Source: Thiotrichaceae bacterium (lineage in GTDB: Bacteria > Pseudomonadota > Gammaproteobacteria > Thiotrichales > Thiotrichaceae). Taken from it: 43,882 nt of DNA. The stretch lies in assembly GCA_026991755.1 (NCBI GenBank), contig JALXAX010000155.1, positions 1 through 43,882 on the forward strand, given 5' to 3'. This document shows, piece by piece, positions 1 to 9,805 of the stretch (position 1 is its first letter; each line of letters opens with the position of its first letter). The notes beneath the pieces are model-generated. The model was not told the origin of the DNA, ran no database searches, and worked only from the letters and a program-made list of their open reading frames with translations. The position numbers and the translations under genes are program-made.

Positions 1-401
1 TGGTGGTTTCTGTTATGCCGTTGATGGTTTCTTGTTGTTCTGTGCGGTTGCCATTTTTGTCGTAGCGGTAGGTGTAGGCGTTGTGGGTCTGGTTGCCTTG
101 TCGATGGGTGATGCTTTTGGTGCGTTTGTTTTGGTAGTAGGTTGTTATGCTTTGTAGGCCGTTGGGGTTGTCAATACGGGTTTGTAGCCCGGTTTTGTCG
201 TGCTGGTAGGTGGTGATTTGTCCGGCTATGCTGACGGTGGTTAGCTGGTTGAGTGCGTTGTAGCTGTAGTCGGTTGCGTTGTAGGTGTAGTCGGTTGCGT
301 TGTAGGTGTAGTCGGTTGCGTTGTTGTCGGGGTCTATGATGCGTTTTCGGTTGCCGTTATGGTCGTAGCCGTAGCGTATTTTACGGTTGCAATAACTGGG
401 G
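1..401 (-). pseudogene. Rhs/YD-repeat protein fragment, cut by the window edge
   Basis: Reading the minus strand gives an open frame with repeated YD-type motifs such as RYGYDHNGNRKRI and YTYRYDKNGNRTE, the signature of Rhs/YD-repeat proteins (secreted polymorphic toxins or wall-associated proteins). The 3' part runs off the left edge of the window. On the 5' side the similarity stops abruptly near 401, where an IS630 transposase fragment begins in another frame, so the gene appears truncated by transposition. No start codon, signal peptide or toxin tip can be seen. Family assignment is fairly safe; whether a functional gene lies outside the window cannot be judged. Confidence 0.7.
266..328. 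repeat. 21-bp tandem repeat, three units, inside the Rhs fragment
   Basis: The unit GTAGTCGGTTGCGTTGTAGG plus one base occurs three times head to tail, the last copy diverging at its end. On the minus strand each unit encodes the seven residues NATDYTY or NATDYSY, so the repeat stays in frame and looks like recent slippage expansion in the YD-repeat protein. Confidence 0.85.
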
Positions 402-408
402 TCAGTTT

Positions 409-592
409 TCAAGTAGGCGTTTTTCCAATGGGCGCATAGCCCCATGGATAATGATCCTGACTGGAAACCCCCGCTTCATCACCCCAATGAATTTCAGCAT
501 TCTCATTTTGTGCTTTTTGTTTGATATGGGGATAGCTTTCATCCAGCCACTGCTTAACAGCTTTGGGTTCTTGTTCGTAAGCTTTTTAACGG
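409..592 (-). pseudogene. IS630-family transposase fragment
   Basis: The minus strand encodes about 60 residues from AYEQEPKAVKQWLDE through NAEIHWGDEAG to YAPIGKTPT and a stop at 409. These are typical of the middle of IS630 transposases around the second catalytic acid (the DE of WGDEAG). Both flanks are missing: the left side runs into the Rhs fragment and the right side into an IS66 fragment. It is a dead remnant. Confidence 0.75.
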
Positions 593-870
593 GACGTTGT
601 TGGAGTAAACCCCTCATTCTGCGTTGATAGATACCCTGTTTTTCAGCATCATGTGCATAACGATGATGGATGCGAATAACGACATGACTCAGCAGCAAGA
701 GACGCTGACCGATTTCTCCAGCCAGACCTTTGCGCTCACTGATTTGAATAAAATGACGAATCAGGTGCGCCCAGCACAATTGTCAACGATGGGCAGGAAC
801 ATCATTATAGCCCGCGTAATGATCCGTCACCAGATAGCCAATATGGTTATGAAGTCACTGATTCAGGTTA
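593..870 (-). pseudogene. IS66-family transposase (TnpC) fragment with an in-frame stop
   Basis: Minus-strand reading gives HIGYLVTDHYAGYND, then a TGA stop, then QLCWAHLIRHFIQISERKG. This is the DDE-core stretch of IS66 TnpC, where family members read roughly DGYAGYN followed by RQLCWAHLLR. The stop codon replaces the residue just before QLCWAH. The fragment joins the IS630 fragment directly near 593, so this is a composite scar of nested insertions. Confidence 0.7.
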
Positions 871-986
871 TTAACACCCAGCGTTCGAGGTGCTAGAAAG
901 TTGAGCGTTTAGCGAGAAAACCTGCACTGGAGAAGCTTATTTAAAAAAATAATGTACCTAGAACTTTAATCCAATGTTCTAAGAAT

Positions 987-1147
987 AAGACCTTTGCACG
1001 AAAGAAATGACGAATAAAATTGGCTTAAATTCCCATCTATTTCTGTTAAAAAATTCGGTCAATAGCTCGACTAACATCCTCTTTTTTAGCAAAAATAGAG
1101 AAAATTACGCTCATTTTTCTCTCGTCATTCTTTCATGCAAAGGTCTC
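987..1147. repeat. MITE-like element of about 160 bp with inverted ends
   Basis: The left end GACCTTTGCACGAAAG (989-1004) and the right end CTTTCATGCAAAGGTC (1130-1145) are near-perfect inverted repeats, extending inward through ATGACGA/TCGTCAT. No reading frame of note lies between them. A related sequence in the opposite orientation starts at 43379 and shares both the terminal motif and an internal stretch (CGAGCTATTG...). Together with the AT-rich sequence after it, this fills the gene-free interval 897-1286. Confidence 0.75.
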
Positions 1148-1286
1148 AAAATAAATTAACAAAAGACTAACCTATACCTTTCACATTTCAAAAAAAGCTA
1201 TCCACATAACTATTAGTATGAGAGTATACTCGTGCGATTCCGCACCCACTATATGTTTTTAAACGAATTATCATTAACAGGAGTAA

Positions 1287-2750
1287 ATGATGATAGAACC
1301 CAAACACTTTAATGTACCCATACTTTTACTTGCACTAAGTAGCTTAGTTTCTTGTAACAATAGTAATTCAAATATCACCAGTACCTCTGATGCTCAACTC
1401 AAGCAAGTTATTGCATCACGGGGACTAACAGGAAACCCTATTACTACCAATACTCCAAGTATTTCTAGCAAAGAAGCTCAGTTAGGAATGGAGTTGTTTT
1501 ACTCAAAGTCTCTTGGTGGTGATAGAGACAGCGCATGTGTAACCTGTCATCACCCCACCTTAGGAGGAGGTGACAACTTAACCTTACCCATAGGAACAGA
1601 GGCTGAAACCCCTGATCTTCTTGGCCCAGGTCGCGTTCAGCTTCAAAGCGGGACAAACTATGATGCTGGTCCTACTGTACCAAGGAATGCCCCTACTACT
1701 TTCAATTTAGCAGCTTGGAAGAAAGCCTTATTCCATGACGGTCGTGTAGAAAGTTTAGGAGCTTCTGGAATCAGAACACCGGATAGTGCATTTGGCACAG
1801 TTGATGCGAAAGGAGGAGAAAACCTGGCACAGGCACAAGCACGCTTTCCTGTTACCTCACCCGAAGAAATGAAAGCCTTCAACAATAATGATAAAGATAA
1901 CCAACAAATGCGAGATTTCTTAGCACAACGCCTAGGAGGCTATGGTGCAGGTGCAGGTGTTTTGCAGGATACGGATTTCTGGTTAAACAAATTCAGAACC
2001 GTATTCAACTCTCCATCTGGCTCTGCTTCTGAGCTCATTACAGAGCAAAATATATCTTTTCTTATTGGCGAATTCGAACGCTCGCAAGTCTTTGTCGATA
2101 CACCTTGGAAGAGTTATGTAGACGGTGATACAACGGCCATTTCTGAAGATGCTAAAAAAGGAGCACTGCTTTTCTTTAGCACCAAAGAAGATGGAGGAGC
2201 TAACTGTTCTAGCTGTCATAGTGGGGACTTCTTCACTGATGAAGCCTATCATAATCTAGCTATGCCTCAAATAGGTAGAGGAAAAGGTGATGGCAATGAT
2301 GGCTCTAATGACTTTGGTCGTTTCCGTGAGACAAAACAAGAATCTGACAAGTTTGCTTTCAGAACGCCAACATTAACCAATGTTGAAGTAACAGGACCAT
2401 GGACGCATGCAGGTTCTTACACTTCATTGTCAAATGTGATTAAACATCACTTAGACCCACAAAGCGCGATCGATAACTATGATATTAACCAGCTTACACA
2501 GCAAGGTATTCAGACTGGGAACATGCAAGCCAATACTCAGTTAGCCATCGACTCAGCAAACTTTGAATCCATAGATACTACACTAACTGATACACAAGTA
2601 GGCTATCTAGTGACCTTTTTGAAAACACTCACTGATCCATGTGTTAAAGATAGGCAGTGTCTTTCAAGCTGGATTCTTGATCCCGAAGTCAATAATGATC
2701 CTAATGGCGACCAGCTTAATGCAGTAGACATTAATAACACTACGCTGTAA
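1287..2750 (+). CDS. Di-heme cytochrome c peroxidase / MauG-family lipoprotein
   Basis: The protein begins with a hydrophobic leader ending in LVSC (Cys23), a lipobox, so it should be a lipid-anchored periplasmic protein. Two heme c motifs, CVTCH (84-88) and CSSCH (307-311), sit about 220 residues apart as in bacterial cytochrome c peroxidases and MauG relatives, which reduce H2O2 or oxidise a partner through a di-heme centre. FRTPTLTNVEVTGPWTHAG around residues 365-385 matches the conserved C-terminal peroxidase segment. At 487 residues it is longer than classical CcpA (about 330), with an extra N-terminal region and a short polar tail. AGGAG lies at 1279-1283, so the second Met (1290) may be the real start. 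It stands alone, followed by a hairpin. The substrate is unknown. Confidence 0.85.
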   Translation: MMIEPKHFNVPILLLALSSLVSCNNSNSNITSTSDAQLKQVIASRGLTGNPITTNTPSISSKEAQLGMELFYSKSLGGDRDSACVTCHHPTLGGGDNLTLPIGTEAETPDLLGPGRVQLQSGTNYDAGPTVPRNAPTTFNLAAWKKALFHDGRVESLGASGIRTPDSAFGTVDAKGGENLAQAQARFPVTSPEEMKAFNNNDKDNQQMRDFLAQRLGGYGAGAGVLQDTDFWLNKFRTVFNSPSGSASELITEQNISFLIGEFERSQVFVDTPWKSYVDGDTTAISEDAKKGALLFFSTKEDGGANCSSCHSGDFFTDEAYHNLAMPQIGRGKGDGNDGSNDFGRFRETKQESDKFAFRTPTLTNVEVTGPWTHAGSYTSLSNVIKHHLDPQSAIDNYDINQLTQQGIQTGNMQANTQLAIDSANFESIDTTLTDTQVGYLVTFLKTLTDPCVKDRQCLSSWILDPEVNNDPNGDQLNAVDINNTTL

Positions 2751-2767
2751 TAGCGTTACAAGTAAGT

Positions 2768-2801
2768 CTATGTGCATCACGAAAAATTGTGGTGCACATA
2801 G
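2768..2801 (+). terminator. Hairpin after the di-heme peroxidase gene
   Basis: CTATGTGCATCAC (2768-2780) pairs with GTGGTGCACATAG (2789-2801), 13 bp with one wobble, 18 bases after the stop codon. The following CCTTGTGATCCCTCTTTGT is only moderately T-rich, so termination efficiency is uncertain. Confidence 0.6.
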
Positions 2802-3520
2802 CCTTGTGATCCCTCTTTGTAATAACTCATCAGCTAAGTCTTCTAACAGCCCGATGAATCTAAATGTATAATTTGTTGTACCTTCAGATCAACAGCCCGT
2901 CACCAAAAAAACCTAATGTGCTGCCTTCTTTCACTTTCATAGTCATAGAGTGAAAAATCAATAGCTGCTTCTTCAAATTTTAGGGTGCCACAGTTGGCAT
3001 CAACACATTTATTTAGAGCCTTCTCAGAAACTCGGACTCCATTTGATCTAAGTTTCCAGAAAAAATACAAACCAGGTTCAAAATAAGTCGATCTTTTGTC
3101 GGATGCAATAAACCAATGACACACAGCAAACAACCTATCGTTCGCCTTTTTTCAGAATAAACATCCCATAGTTTTGAAAACACTCAGGCTCATGACACAT
3201 AAGATAATTGGACTCCCCTCACCCTACCACTGAGAGCACGGTAAATTTTGGTTGTTACCACACAAACCAAAAAAAGAGTCACACCATAAAGTACTATTAT
3301 TCTGGCAGATTAACAAAAAATGTTATTCAAATCTGTGTTGTTAAGGAAGCCCTGATTAAGAAGAGCAAAGTTATTTCAAATAAAGAAATAAAGGCCTGTG
3401 ATTTTGATGCATGACCCTCCTCCTAGAAAGCAACCGCTGTTTTTTTAAGTCTGTGCTACCTCCAACTATTGGACAATAGTTTCATATGAGTAAGATGAGA
3501 TCAGAAGTCCTACTATTGAT
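2802..3520. other. Gene-poor interval with no recognisable gene
   Basis: Two short open frames exist (about 77 codons on the minus strand near 2900-3133 and 68 codons on the plus strand near 3208-3414). Neither resembles a family I know and neither has a convincing ribosome binding site. The interval separates the converging peroxidase and CHAT genes and may be decayed coding DNA. Confidence 0.5.
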
Positions 3521-3584
3521 GTCTTTAACCGTTGAAGTCTTTAACCGTTGAAGTCTTTAACCGTTGAAGTCTTTAACCATTGAG
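3521..3584. repeat. Four tandem copies of a 16-bp unit
   Basis: GTCTTTAACCGTTGAA is repeated at 3521, 3537, 3553 and, with two changes, 3569. The array ends 19 bases before the stop codon end of the CHAT gene, so it lies in that gene's 3' untranslated region. No function can be assigned. Confidence 0.9.
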
Positions 3585-3602
3585 GCCGTAAGCACTGTAA
3601 AA

Positions 3603-6600
3603 TCAATCTACTGCATCTAATTCTTTTGCCACCTCATAAAGTATCTCTGATTTGGTTTTACTTGTTTTTTTCTTCTTACTACCCTTTACTTCAACTACTT
3701 CAACTACTTCAACGATAGATAAAATCTTTGCAAGTACTCTTAGGTTTTTGATAACCGAGTCCATCTGCCTGTCTGAGGCAGGTATATTTTCAATACTACT
3801 CAAATACGACTTGGTAAAGTATGCATGGGTTCTCTGGCCTTTGTAACCTAATAACCACGCTGTCACTTCGGCATCGACAGGCATAACCGCGTCAAAGAAG
3901 TCACCACTTTCCTTGTAATTTTTTCTCGCAACATCTGCACACAGCAGGGCAAGATGAATATCTGATTTTCTGTTTTCTTTACCAGTTAGCCCTACAAAAG
4001 AGCCATATTGTAAATAATTAAGTGTGTTATAAGGTGATGATTCAGGATGGCGATTACCTGCGGATTGATAGGCTTTAGCACATTTTTCCAAGGCATCCTC
4101 AATCTTTTTAGTTAGTCTACCTCGACCCTTACTAATCAATAGTTCAACATAGCTTTTATAAGCGCTACCTAGCAGTGCCGCCCGCTCCATATTCTGTATG
4201 CGACTCTCTTCATCTGCATTGGAAGCCACTACCTCATTCAACGATGCAAGACGGTGAATAGCACTTAGTATTAACGCTTCACCTTTCGTTGTATCCACCT
4301 GTTCTGCACCTGCTCTCGCTTCCATATTGGCTAATTGCTCAATGGTTTTTATCGCAACAATACCTTTATTGTCTTCCATGCTAATCGCACGAATGTAGTA
4401 ATCACGCGCCACTTCAAAGCCTTCTTTTGCAATATCTGCATAGACCTTGCCAAGCATTTCTAATATTTCAGGAAACTCAAACCATGCTGATGGCGCGCGC
4501 ATACGCAAACGAGATATGGTGTCGTCCAGCGATTTAATATCCTGTTTCTGAAAACCAGGTTGTCTGCCTTTCATCAAGACTCTTTGCAGCTCATGATGTA
4601 ACTCTTCTAACGCGGTAAACTTCATACTGGAGTTCATACCCGCTGCTTTCTCAGAGTCCAACCTAAAGCTAGGGTCTCCATAGGCTTGATAAGCGCCCCA
4701 TGTATTGGTGTTTGGATAGTTGAGATAAGTCTCTTTACGCGCAATAAACACCGCCTCACCAAAAGCGGTGTTATTGCCCAGCATTTCTTCAAAGAAGGTA
4801 TCTGCAAATTGACAGGCTGCCGAATCATCCACAGCCCAGCCCGCTGCAACGATACAGCGCACGCCTATTTCGATGAGTTCTTGCGAAATGCTATACGCCA
4901 AACGGTTATATTCTGCTTGGGTAGTTATTTGACCAATATGACAACAGTTTAAAAACACCAGCTCTGGCACTACTTCCATCTGGCCTATTTCTGCGGCGGT
5001 AATTAAAGAGCCTTCAGATAGCACAACTCCCGTGCGATGCTTGCCATCAATATGTTTTTCTTTGTATACGCCATGCCCTGATATAACTAATATCTTATAG
5101 GGACGGCTTAACAGCTTGTGCAAAACATCCAGAGCTTCAGCACCTGCAAGGGAATAACTGATGTTATCGTAGAGATAATCAGATTTTAGGAGCTTGTCAT
5201 AAACAAGCTCGCCTTCTTTATCTGCACCGTCTAAAGGAGGTAGTTCTTCATCGCCGGGTTTGCCAAAGTATTCTGTATACCCTTGAGTAGATGGGTTTAC
5301 GATAATACAGGCTGTTTTCAACGATGTAGTGCGTACATTCTGGCGGAATTTAGAGGTCGCCAATTGTCGAACCATGGCTGTTTTAAACACTAAAGGTTCA
5401 CAGTTATCACCCTGCAACAGTTCCCAAGGAAGGTTGGCGGTGTAATTATCTACTTGTAGTACCAAACGATCCAATTCACGCATCATCGGTTTTGAATCAT
5501 GCGGAATCATTAGCTCAAACAAGGTGCGCGCTAGTTGTCGATTAAAACGAGATTGCTTAACCTGCTTTTTGACAATATTCTCCAGCAAACCTGGCTGGCG
5601 TTGCAGTGCAATTGATTCAGATCGCGCACGTTCTGCGACCAGAACGTAACGTAATTTATCAGGGTACTGTCGAATTACGGGCTTATTAAGCGCTTCATTA
5701 TTAGGCTTGATATAGTCCTCATAATCATCACCCAGCAATTCCTTCAATACATCACCTGCATTAACAGCAGGATTATTCTCATAACATTCTGCTGGACATT
5801 GTTGCTCTTTTTTATCCGCATCTGTAACGATCAAACGTGGCCAATAACTACCGCCATCTTCCGCCCATAAACGGTTAACCGCACCCACACCTACTTGTAA
5901 TTCATTATTCACTTGCAGATGAATATCCATTCTATCCAAACTACCCGCCAAGCGGTTTTGTAAAGCACGGATAGAATGAGCTGCGGTAATCGCAATATCA
6001 CGATACAACTCAATAAATTCAATCTTGGAGATAGCAATGTTGGAAGATTTCAACTTGGTGTTCGCCTCACAAACACCTTTGACAACAGCTGCCAGTGATT
6101 CACCAATACTGATATTAGCGGTTGAGTTTTGACCAATCAGTAAGCTGGTCATCTCGATTTCATTATCACCACACGCATCAGGCGCTTCTTGCGCTCGTAG
6201 CAAGTATTGGATAACACCTGTACGCACTGACTCCGTTAAACCAGACGACGACAAGCGACCATTTAGCTCTCCCAGCCCGACCACAATGGCACCGCGTTGT
6301 GTTTTGCGTTTAATGTCTTCCGCACTTTTGGGGATAATAACGACGGTGGAAGTACCGATAGCATCTGGGTAGACATCCAATGATTTGCGTTTAGTGAGTT
6401 TGCCATCTACCAAACTATCCAATGCTGCCTCACCACCACTGATCACATCACTATAGTAATGACCGCATAAAACAGGGGATGAGCAATACCTCAAATCACC
6501 CGCACGCACTGATACTTCTAAGACACTTTTAGAGCGTGCAGGGGCAAGCTCACGACCACTACTGCCCATTATGGCTCGTAGCACATCTTCTTCTGAAGGG

Positions 6601-9545
6601 ATAATGGGTGGCGGGGCATCTAAAATAAAGGTTTCATCACCACTGCCTCGCGACATGGGTAAGCTTCGTTCCAAACCATCGGTTGTGCCTTTGCTCACCA
6701 AGTCTTCTATCGCATCAAAGTATTGCTTTTTAGCCGTTAGATCACCATGGCTAACAGGCATGTACCACAGGTTTTCTTCTGATAAGTTACTAAGCTTGCC
6801 CGACTTCCAGGTAACGGATCCATCACCTGCGTAGGTATACAACATCTGTAGACGATCATTGCCTCTTCGTACAACACCACAAGGGGTTTTAACACCCTGA
6901 CCAAAAACATAACTGACTCGTTCGGGGTTTAGAATTTCGTTTTTTTCTAAACGATTTGCCCAAAGTTCTTTTACCTCATTAAGTAGTTCATCAGATGGTA
7001 CGCCCACAATCTGATTATCAAACCACCTATCTCTATTAAGCGTCTTTAATTCTTTCCAGTAGTCTTGCTTATAATATTGATCCGTGGCAATGCTTAGACG
7101 GTTTCCTGTATCGGAAAAACCAGGGCGCGGTAGCAACGAAACAGCTCCAGGGAACTTGCTTACGATATCAAGAATATACTGCAAATTATGACCCCATTTG
7201 AGATCAAGCTTCGCCAGCATCCGAGTAGAGTCATTTTTGCCCAGTAAATTATGAACCATCAAATGTGAGCCATTATTCGGTGTGCCTAACATGACTAATC
7301 GCCCACCCGATTCAACGATTTTGTCCCATTTATCTTTATGGGTCTGCATCATGACCCTAACCACCAAGCCACCCATACTATGTGCCACGATGTTAATCGC
7401 CTGACCATTACTGATATTAATCGCTTCGTCTATTTTTTCGACTAGTTCTTCAGCACATTTTTCCAGTGAAGTACGCCAGTCGTAGGGGCTTCGAATAACG
7501 CGATAGCTATTGGATAAATGATCAGACAGTTTGCCGTAAAACATTCCAAAAATGTCTTCGCTTTTTATACGGTTATCATCAGGGTCTGCGATACTGTCAA
7601 AGTGGCCTTGTGCCAAACTAATGGGGTCAAACCAGATTCTATTACCTGAACCTGATGCATCCCCTTTGCGCCCCACTTCCAAATGTGAGCCCATAATGCC
7701 AGGTACTAATATCAACACAGGTTTGGTTTTGTCTGCTGCACCACCGCGTGTTTTTACTCTCGCATCGCGTTCTGACCATGGGATTCTTTCACCATCCGTT
7801 AACGGCGCAAAGGCTGTGATTTTAGTAACATCATCTTTAACCATCCAATCACGCATGGCCTCGCGTGTGTTCTGATTAATGAAATAACGAAAATGCGTGA
7901 CGGATGAAGCTTGGTCATACAGATAATAGGTACTTTTACTATTAGCTAGACCCGCATACATCGAGTCCGTATCAATCACCAGATCATTATCATTCTGATC
8001 AAACAGGCGCCAATCACAGAATAAATTAGCTATTCTTCTACGGAAATTGGACAGACCAAAACCATCGAATCGCGTATCACCTGCTATGACGCCAATCTCT
8101 GTAGTATCGTGTAGATACACTTCGCTGTGAGCTAAAAAGCCCACGATGGGGGAGTCAATACACATCGCCGCAATGCCTGGCACTTTATGCGCATCAATAC
8201 GTCGACCTGCTATTTCCAGCAACAGTCGTTTGAGTACGGCTATGGCACTTGAAGCACCACCACCGACACTTTTGGCAGCCACTGGTCCACCGATTGCACC
8301 CGCTACCGCACCGACTAAAGCAGCTCCAGAATATTGAATCAATGTAGCGAAATCAGAAAGTGCGGCATCCAGATTATCGGAGAGAAAGCGTGTACCACGC
8401 CCAGGGCAAGCCGCTCTTACATAGCGCTTAACCACTATGTTTTTCTTATTTAATAACCTGAGTAGTTTACTAAGGCGCTCTCGTTCTGCTTTTTCTTCTG
8501 CCAGCAGACCTTCAACATCATCACTTTTAGAAGTATCAATGGTGTAATGCTGAATGACTGATTCGTTGATATTTCGCCCTAAGGACAACAAATCAGCAAT
8601 CAAGCCGCCACGAGAATGCGCCATAACAGATAAATTGGCGTTGTCGGGTAATGCCTCTGCCAACTCCAAGGCATTCTCTATCGGGCTTTGCGAGAAGGTT
8701 CGATGCTCGTAGGCAAAAATCCCCCCTGAAAATTTTTGCTGTAGCTGTTTCCAGCTAGTTTCATCCGTGCGCAAGCCATTAAAGGCACTTTCACAATAAG
8801 AGGCCGTGCCATGAATCAGCACCAACATGGGTTCTCCCTTGCGGGCTTTTTCCATGCACGATGTGTTTTGCTCACAGCGGTCTGTCTCGTCTATGCTTTT
8901 ATTAGCCCATTGGTAGAGACCTGAGTTACCCGCAAGTCGCGACTCGATGACCCACATCAAGGCTTTTGCACCTAGAAAAGAACCAACCTCATAAGCCTTG
9001 TCTTCGGCAAACTCAATAGCCGCATTCTTCGACCAGCCCTTGGCTAGCTTGATCGCTTTTTCTAGAAATTCATCATCAGGTAATTCTAGCTGGGTGATAG
9101 ACTTCCAAAAGACCTCACTTAATCCACCACGCGTACCACTACTACTTAAGTCACGAAATTGAGCAAAGTCGATTTCCTCAATGACCTCACCATCTACCGT
9201 TTTAGTGATGATCGCCTCTGGACGAATCCTTTCAATATCTTCAGCCAGCTTATCTGAGCGAATAAAAATAGTGGAGCCATCCTCTGCTTCAATGGCTAAT
9301 AGCTGGTTTTCACCACTATCTATCCCCTTCTCGGTAACCTTTTCACCACGACTCACTGAGCCTATTTTGAAAACTTCCTTTACAGTTATACCTGCTAGTA
9401 AAGGGTCAACCTCGCTTTCTCCAGAGCGCGTTCTAGTTTGCAAGAAGTTAGGGAGCGCGACCTTATTTTTCCCTCGGCTGCCACTGCCTCCCTTGTCAGA
9501 AACTGGGAATTTAATATTTTTAGGTTTCATGTCTTTTTTGCTCAT
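3603..9545 (-). CDS. Giant CHAT-domain protease with two alpha/beta-hydrolase (lipase-like) domains
   Basis: A 1980-residue protein with several parts. Residues 240-330 resemble an alpha/beta hydrolase, with LIHGT (H245) and the nucleophile elbow AHSRGG (S311). Residues 608-830 form a second, LCAT/PGAP1-like hydrolase with LVPGIMGS (oxyanion region) and AHSMGG (S723). Residues 985-1250 include RGAIVVGLGELNG, an unidentified block. Residues 1400-1630 form a CHAT (caspase-like) protease with the dyad H1491 in VISGHG and C1535 in LNCCH, and the usual YGDP ending. A helical, possibly TPR-like tail follows. There is no signal peptide, so it is probably cytoplasmic. AAGGAT lies 6 bases before the ATG at 9545. 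It is the last gene after caspase and TIR genes on the same strand, with a MITE between. CHAT proteases are known effectors in bacterial immunity (for example Craspase). An inducible lipase/protease toxin is an inference. Confidence 0.85.
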   Translation of the reverse strand: MSKKDMKPKNIKFPVSDKGGSGSRGKNKVALPNFLQTRTRSGESEVDPLLAGITVKEVFKIGSVSRGEKVTEKGIDSGENQLLAIEAEDGSTIFIRSDKLAEDIERIRPEAIITKTVDGEVIEEIDFAQFRDLSSSGTRGGLSEVFWKSITQLELPDDEFLEKAIKLAKGWSKNAAIEFAEDKAYEVGSFLGAKALMWVIESRLAGNSGLYQWANKSIDETDRCEQNTSCMEKARKGEPMLVLIHGTASYCESAFNGLRTDETSWKQLQQKFSGGIFAYEHRTFSQSPIENALELAEALPDNANLSVMAHSRGGLIADLLSLGRNINESVIQHYTIDTSKSDDVEGLLAEEKAERERLSKLLRLLNKKNIVVKRYVRAACPGRGTRFLSDNLDAALSDFATLIQYSGAALVGAVAGAIGGPVAAKSVGGGASSAIAVLKRLLLEIAGRRIDAHKVPGIAAMCIDSPIVGFLAHSEVYLHDTTEIGVIAGDTRFDGFGLSNFRRRIANLFCDWRLFDQNDNDLVIDTDSMYAGLANSKSTYYLYDQASSVTHFRYFINQNTREAMRDWMVKDDVTKITAFAPLTDGERIPWSERDARVKTRGGAADKTKPVLILVPGIMGSHLEVGRKGDASGSGNRIWFDPISLAQGHFDSIADPDDNRIKSEDIFGMFYGKLSDHLSNSYRVIRSPYDWRTSLEKCAEELVEKIDEAINISNGQAINIVAHSMGGLVVRVMMQTHKDKWDKIVESGGRLVMLGTPNNGSHLMVHNLLGKNDSTRMLAKLDLKWGHNLQYILDIVSKFPGAVSLLPRPGFSDTGNRLSIATDQYYKQDYWKELKTLNRDRWFDNQIVGVPSDELLNEVKELWANRLEKNEILNPERVSYVFGQGVKTPCGVVRRGNDRLQMLYTYAGDGSVTWKSGKLSNLSEENLWYMPVSHGDLTAKKQYFDAIEDLVSKGTTDGLERSLPMSRGSGDETFILDAPPPIIPSEEDVLRAIMGSSGRELAPARSKSVLEVSVRAGDLRYCSSPVLCGHYYSDVISGGEAALDSLVDGKLTKRKSLDVYPDAIGTSTVVIIPKSAEDIKRKTQRGAIVVGLGELNGRLSSSGLTESVRTGVIQYLLRAQEAPDACGDNEIEMTSLLIGQNSTANISIGESLAAVVKGVCEANTKLKSSNIAISKIEFIELYRDIAITAAHSIRALQNRLAGSLDRMDIHLQVNNELQVGVGAVNRLWAEDGGSYWPRLIVTDADKKEQQCPAECYENNPAVNAGDVLKELLGDDYEDYIKPNNEALNKPVIRQYPDKLRYVLVAERARSESIALQRQPGLLENIVKKQVKQSRFNRQLARTLFELMIPHDSKPMMRELDRLVLQVDNYTANLPWELLQGDNCEPLVFKTAMVRQLATSKFRQNVRTTSLKTACIIVNPSTQGYTEYFGKPGDEELPPLDGADKEGELVYDKLLKSDYLYDNISYSLAGAEALDVLHKLLSRPYKILVISGHGVYKEKHIDGKHRTGVVLSEGSLITAAEIGQMEVVPELVFLNCCHIGQITTQAEYNRLAYSISQELIEIGVRCIVAAGWAVDDSAACQFADTFFEEMLGNNTAFGEAVFIARKETYLNYPNTNTWGAYQAYGDPSFRLDSEKAAGMNSSMKFTALEELHHELQRVLMKGRQPGFQKQDIKSLDDTISRLRMRAPSAWFEFPEILEMLGKVYADIAKEGFEVARDYYIRAISMEDNKGIVAIKTIEQLANMEARAGAEQVDTTKGEALILSAIHRLASLNEVVASNADEESRIQNMERAALLGSAYKSYVELLISKGRGRLTKKIEDALEKCAKAYQSAGNRHPESSPYNTLNYLQYGSFVGLTGKENRKSDIHLALLCADVARKNYKESGDFFDAVMPVDAEVTAWLLGYKGQRTHAYFTKSYLSSIENIPASDRQMDSVIKNLRVLAKILSIVEVVEVVEVKGSKKKKTSKTKSEILYEVAKELDAVD

Positions 9546-9610
9546 GTTTTATCCTTATTACTAGCCCTGATTAATAACCCTGATTAGCCTCGTAACTTCG
9601 CATAGCTCTC

Positions 9611-9775
9611 TAGGAGGCTGTCCGAGAACTAAGAAGCTACTGCAAACCCCATGATCATCATAATCTAAACTTATTGGAATCGTTAAATAGAACGACTATT
9701 CGCCTCATCCAATAAGTCCAGCTTATGATAATCCTGTGATTTTCGCTACGCTTCTTATTCTCGGACAGCCTCCTA
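9611..9775. repeat. 165-bp MITE with TA target duplication (IS630/mariner-like ends)
   Basis: TAGGAGGCTGTCCGAGAA at 9611 and TTCTCGGACAGCCTCCTA ending at 9775 are inverted repeats extending to about 25 bp, bounded by TA on both sides. There is no coding content. It lies between the TIR and CHAT genes and accounts for most of the 260-bp gap between them. A piece of the same family is present at 30516-30559. Confidence 0.85.
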
Positions 9776-9805
9776 GTACTCCATCAAACCTAAGTTGCTG
9801 GAGTA

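Noticed and set aside
624-896. Plus-strand open frame of 90 codons
   Set aside because: It is antisense to an IS66 transposase remnant that has clear family motifs.
1287-2750. The lipoprotein di-heme peroxidase as part of the CHAT/TIR/caspase locus
   Set aside because: It is on the opposite strand, ends in its own hairpin and is separated by about 850 bases of gene-free sequence.
3603-9545. Type III-E CRISPR (Craspase-like TPR-CHAT) component
   Set aside because: The CHAT domain is present but no Cas7-11 or other cas gene and no repeat array lies nearby; the domain order with two hydrolases is also different.
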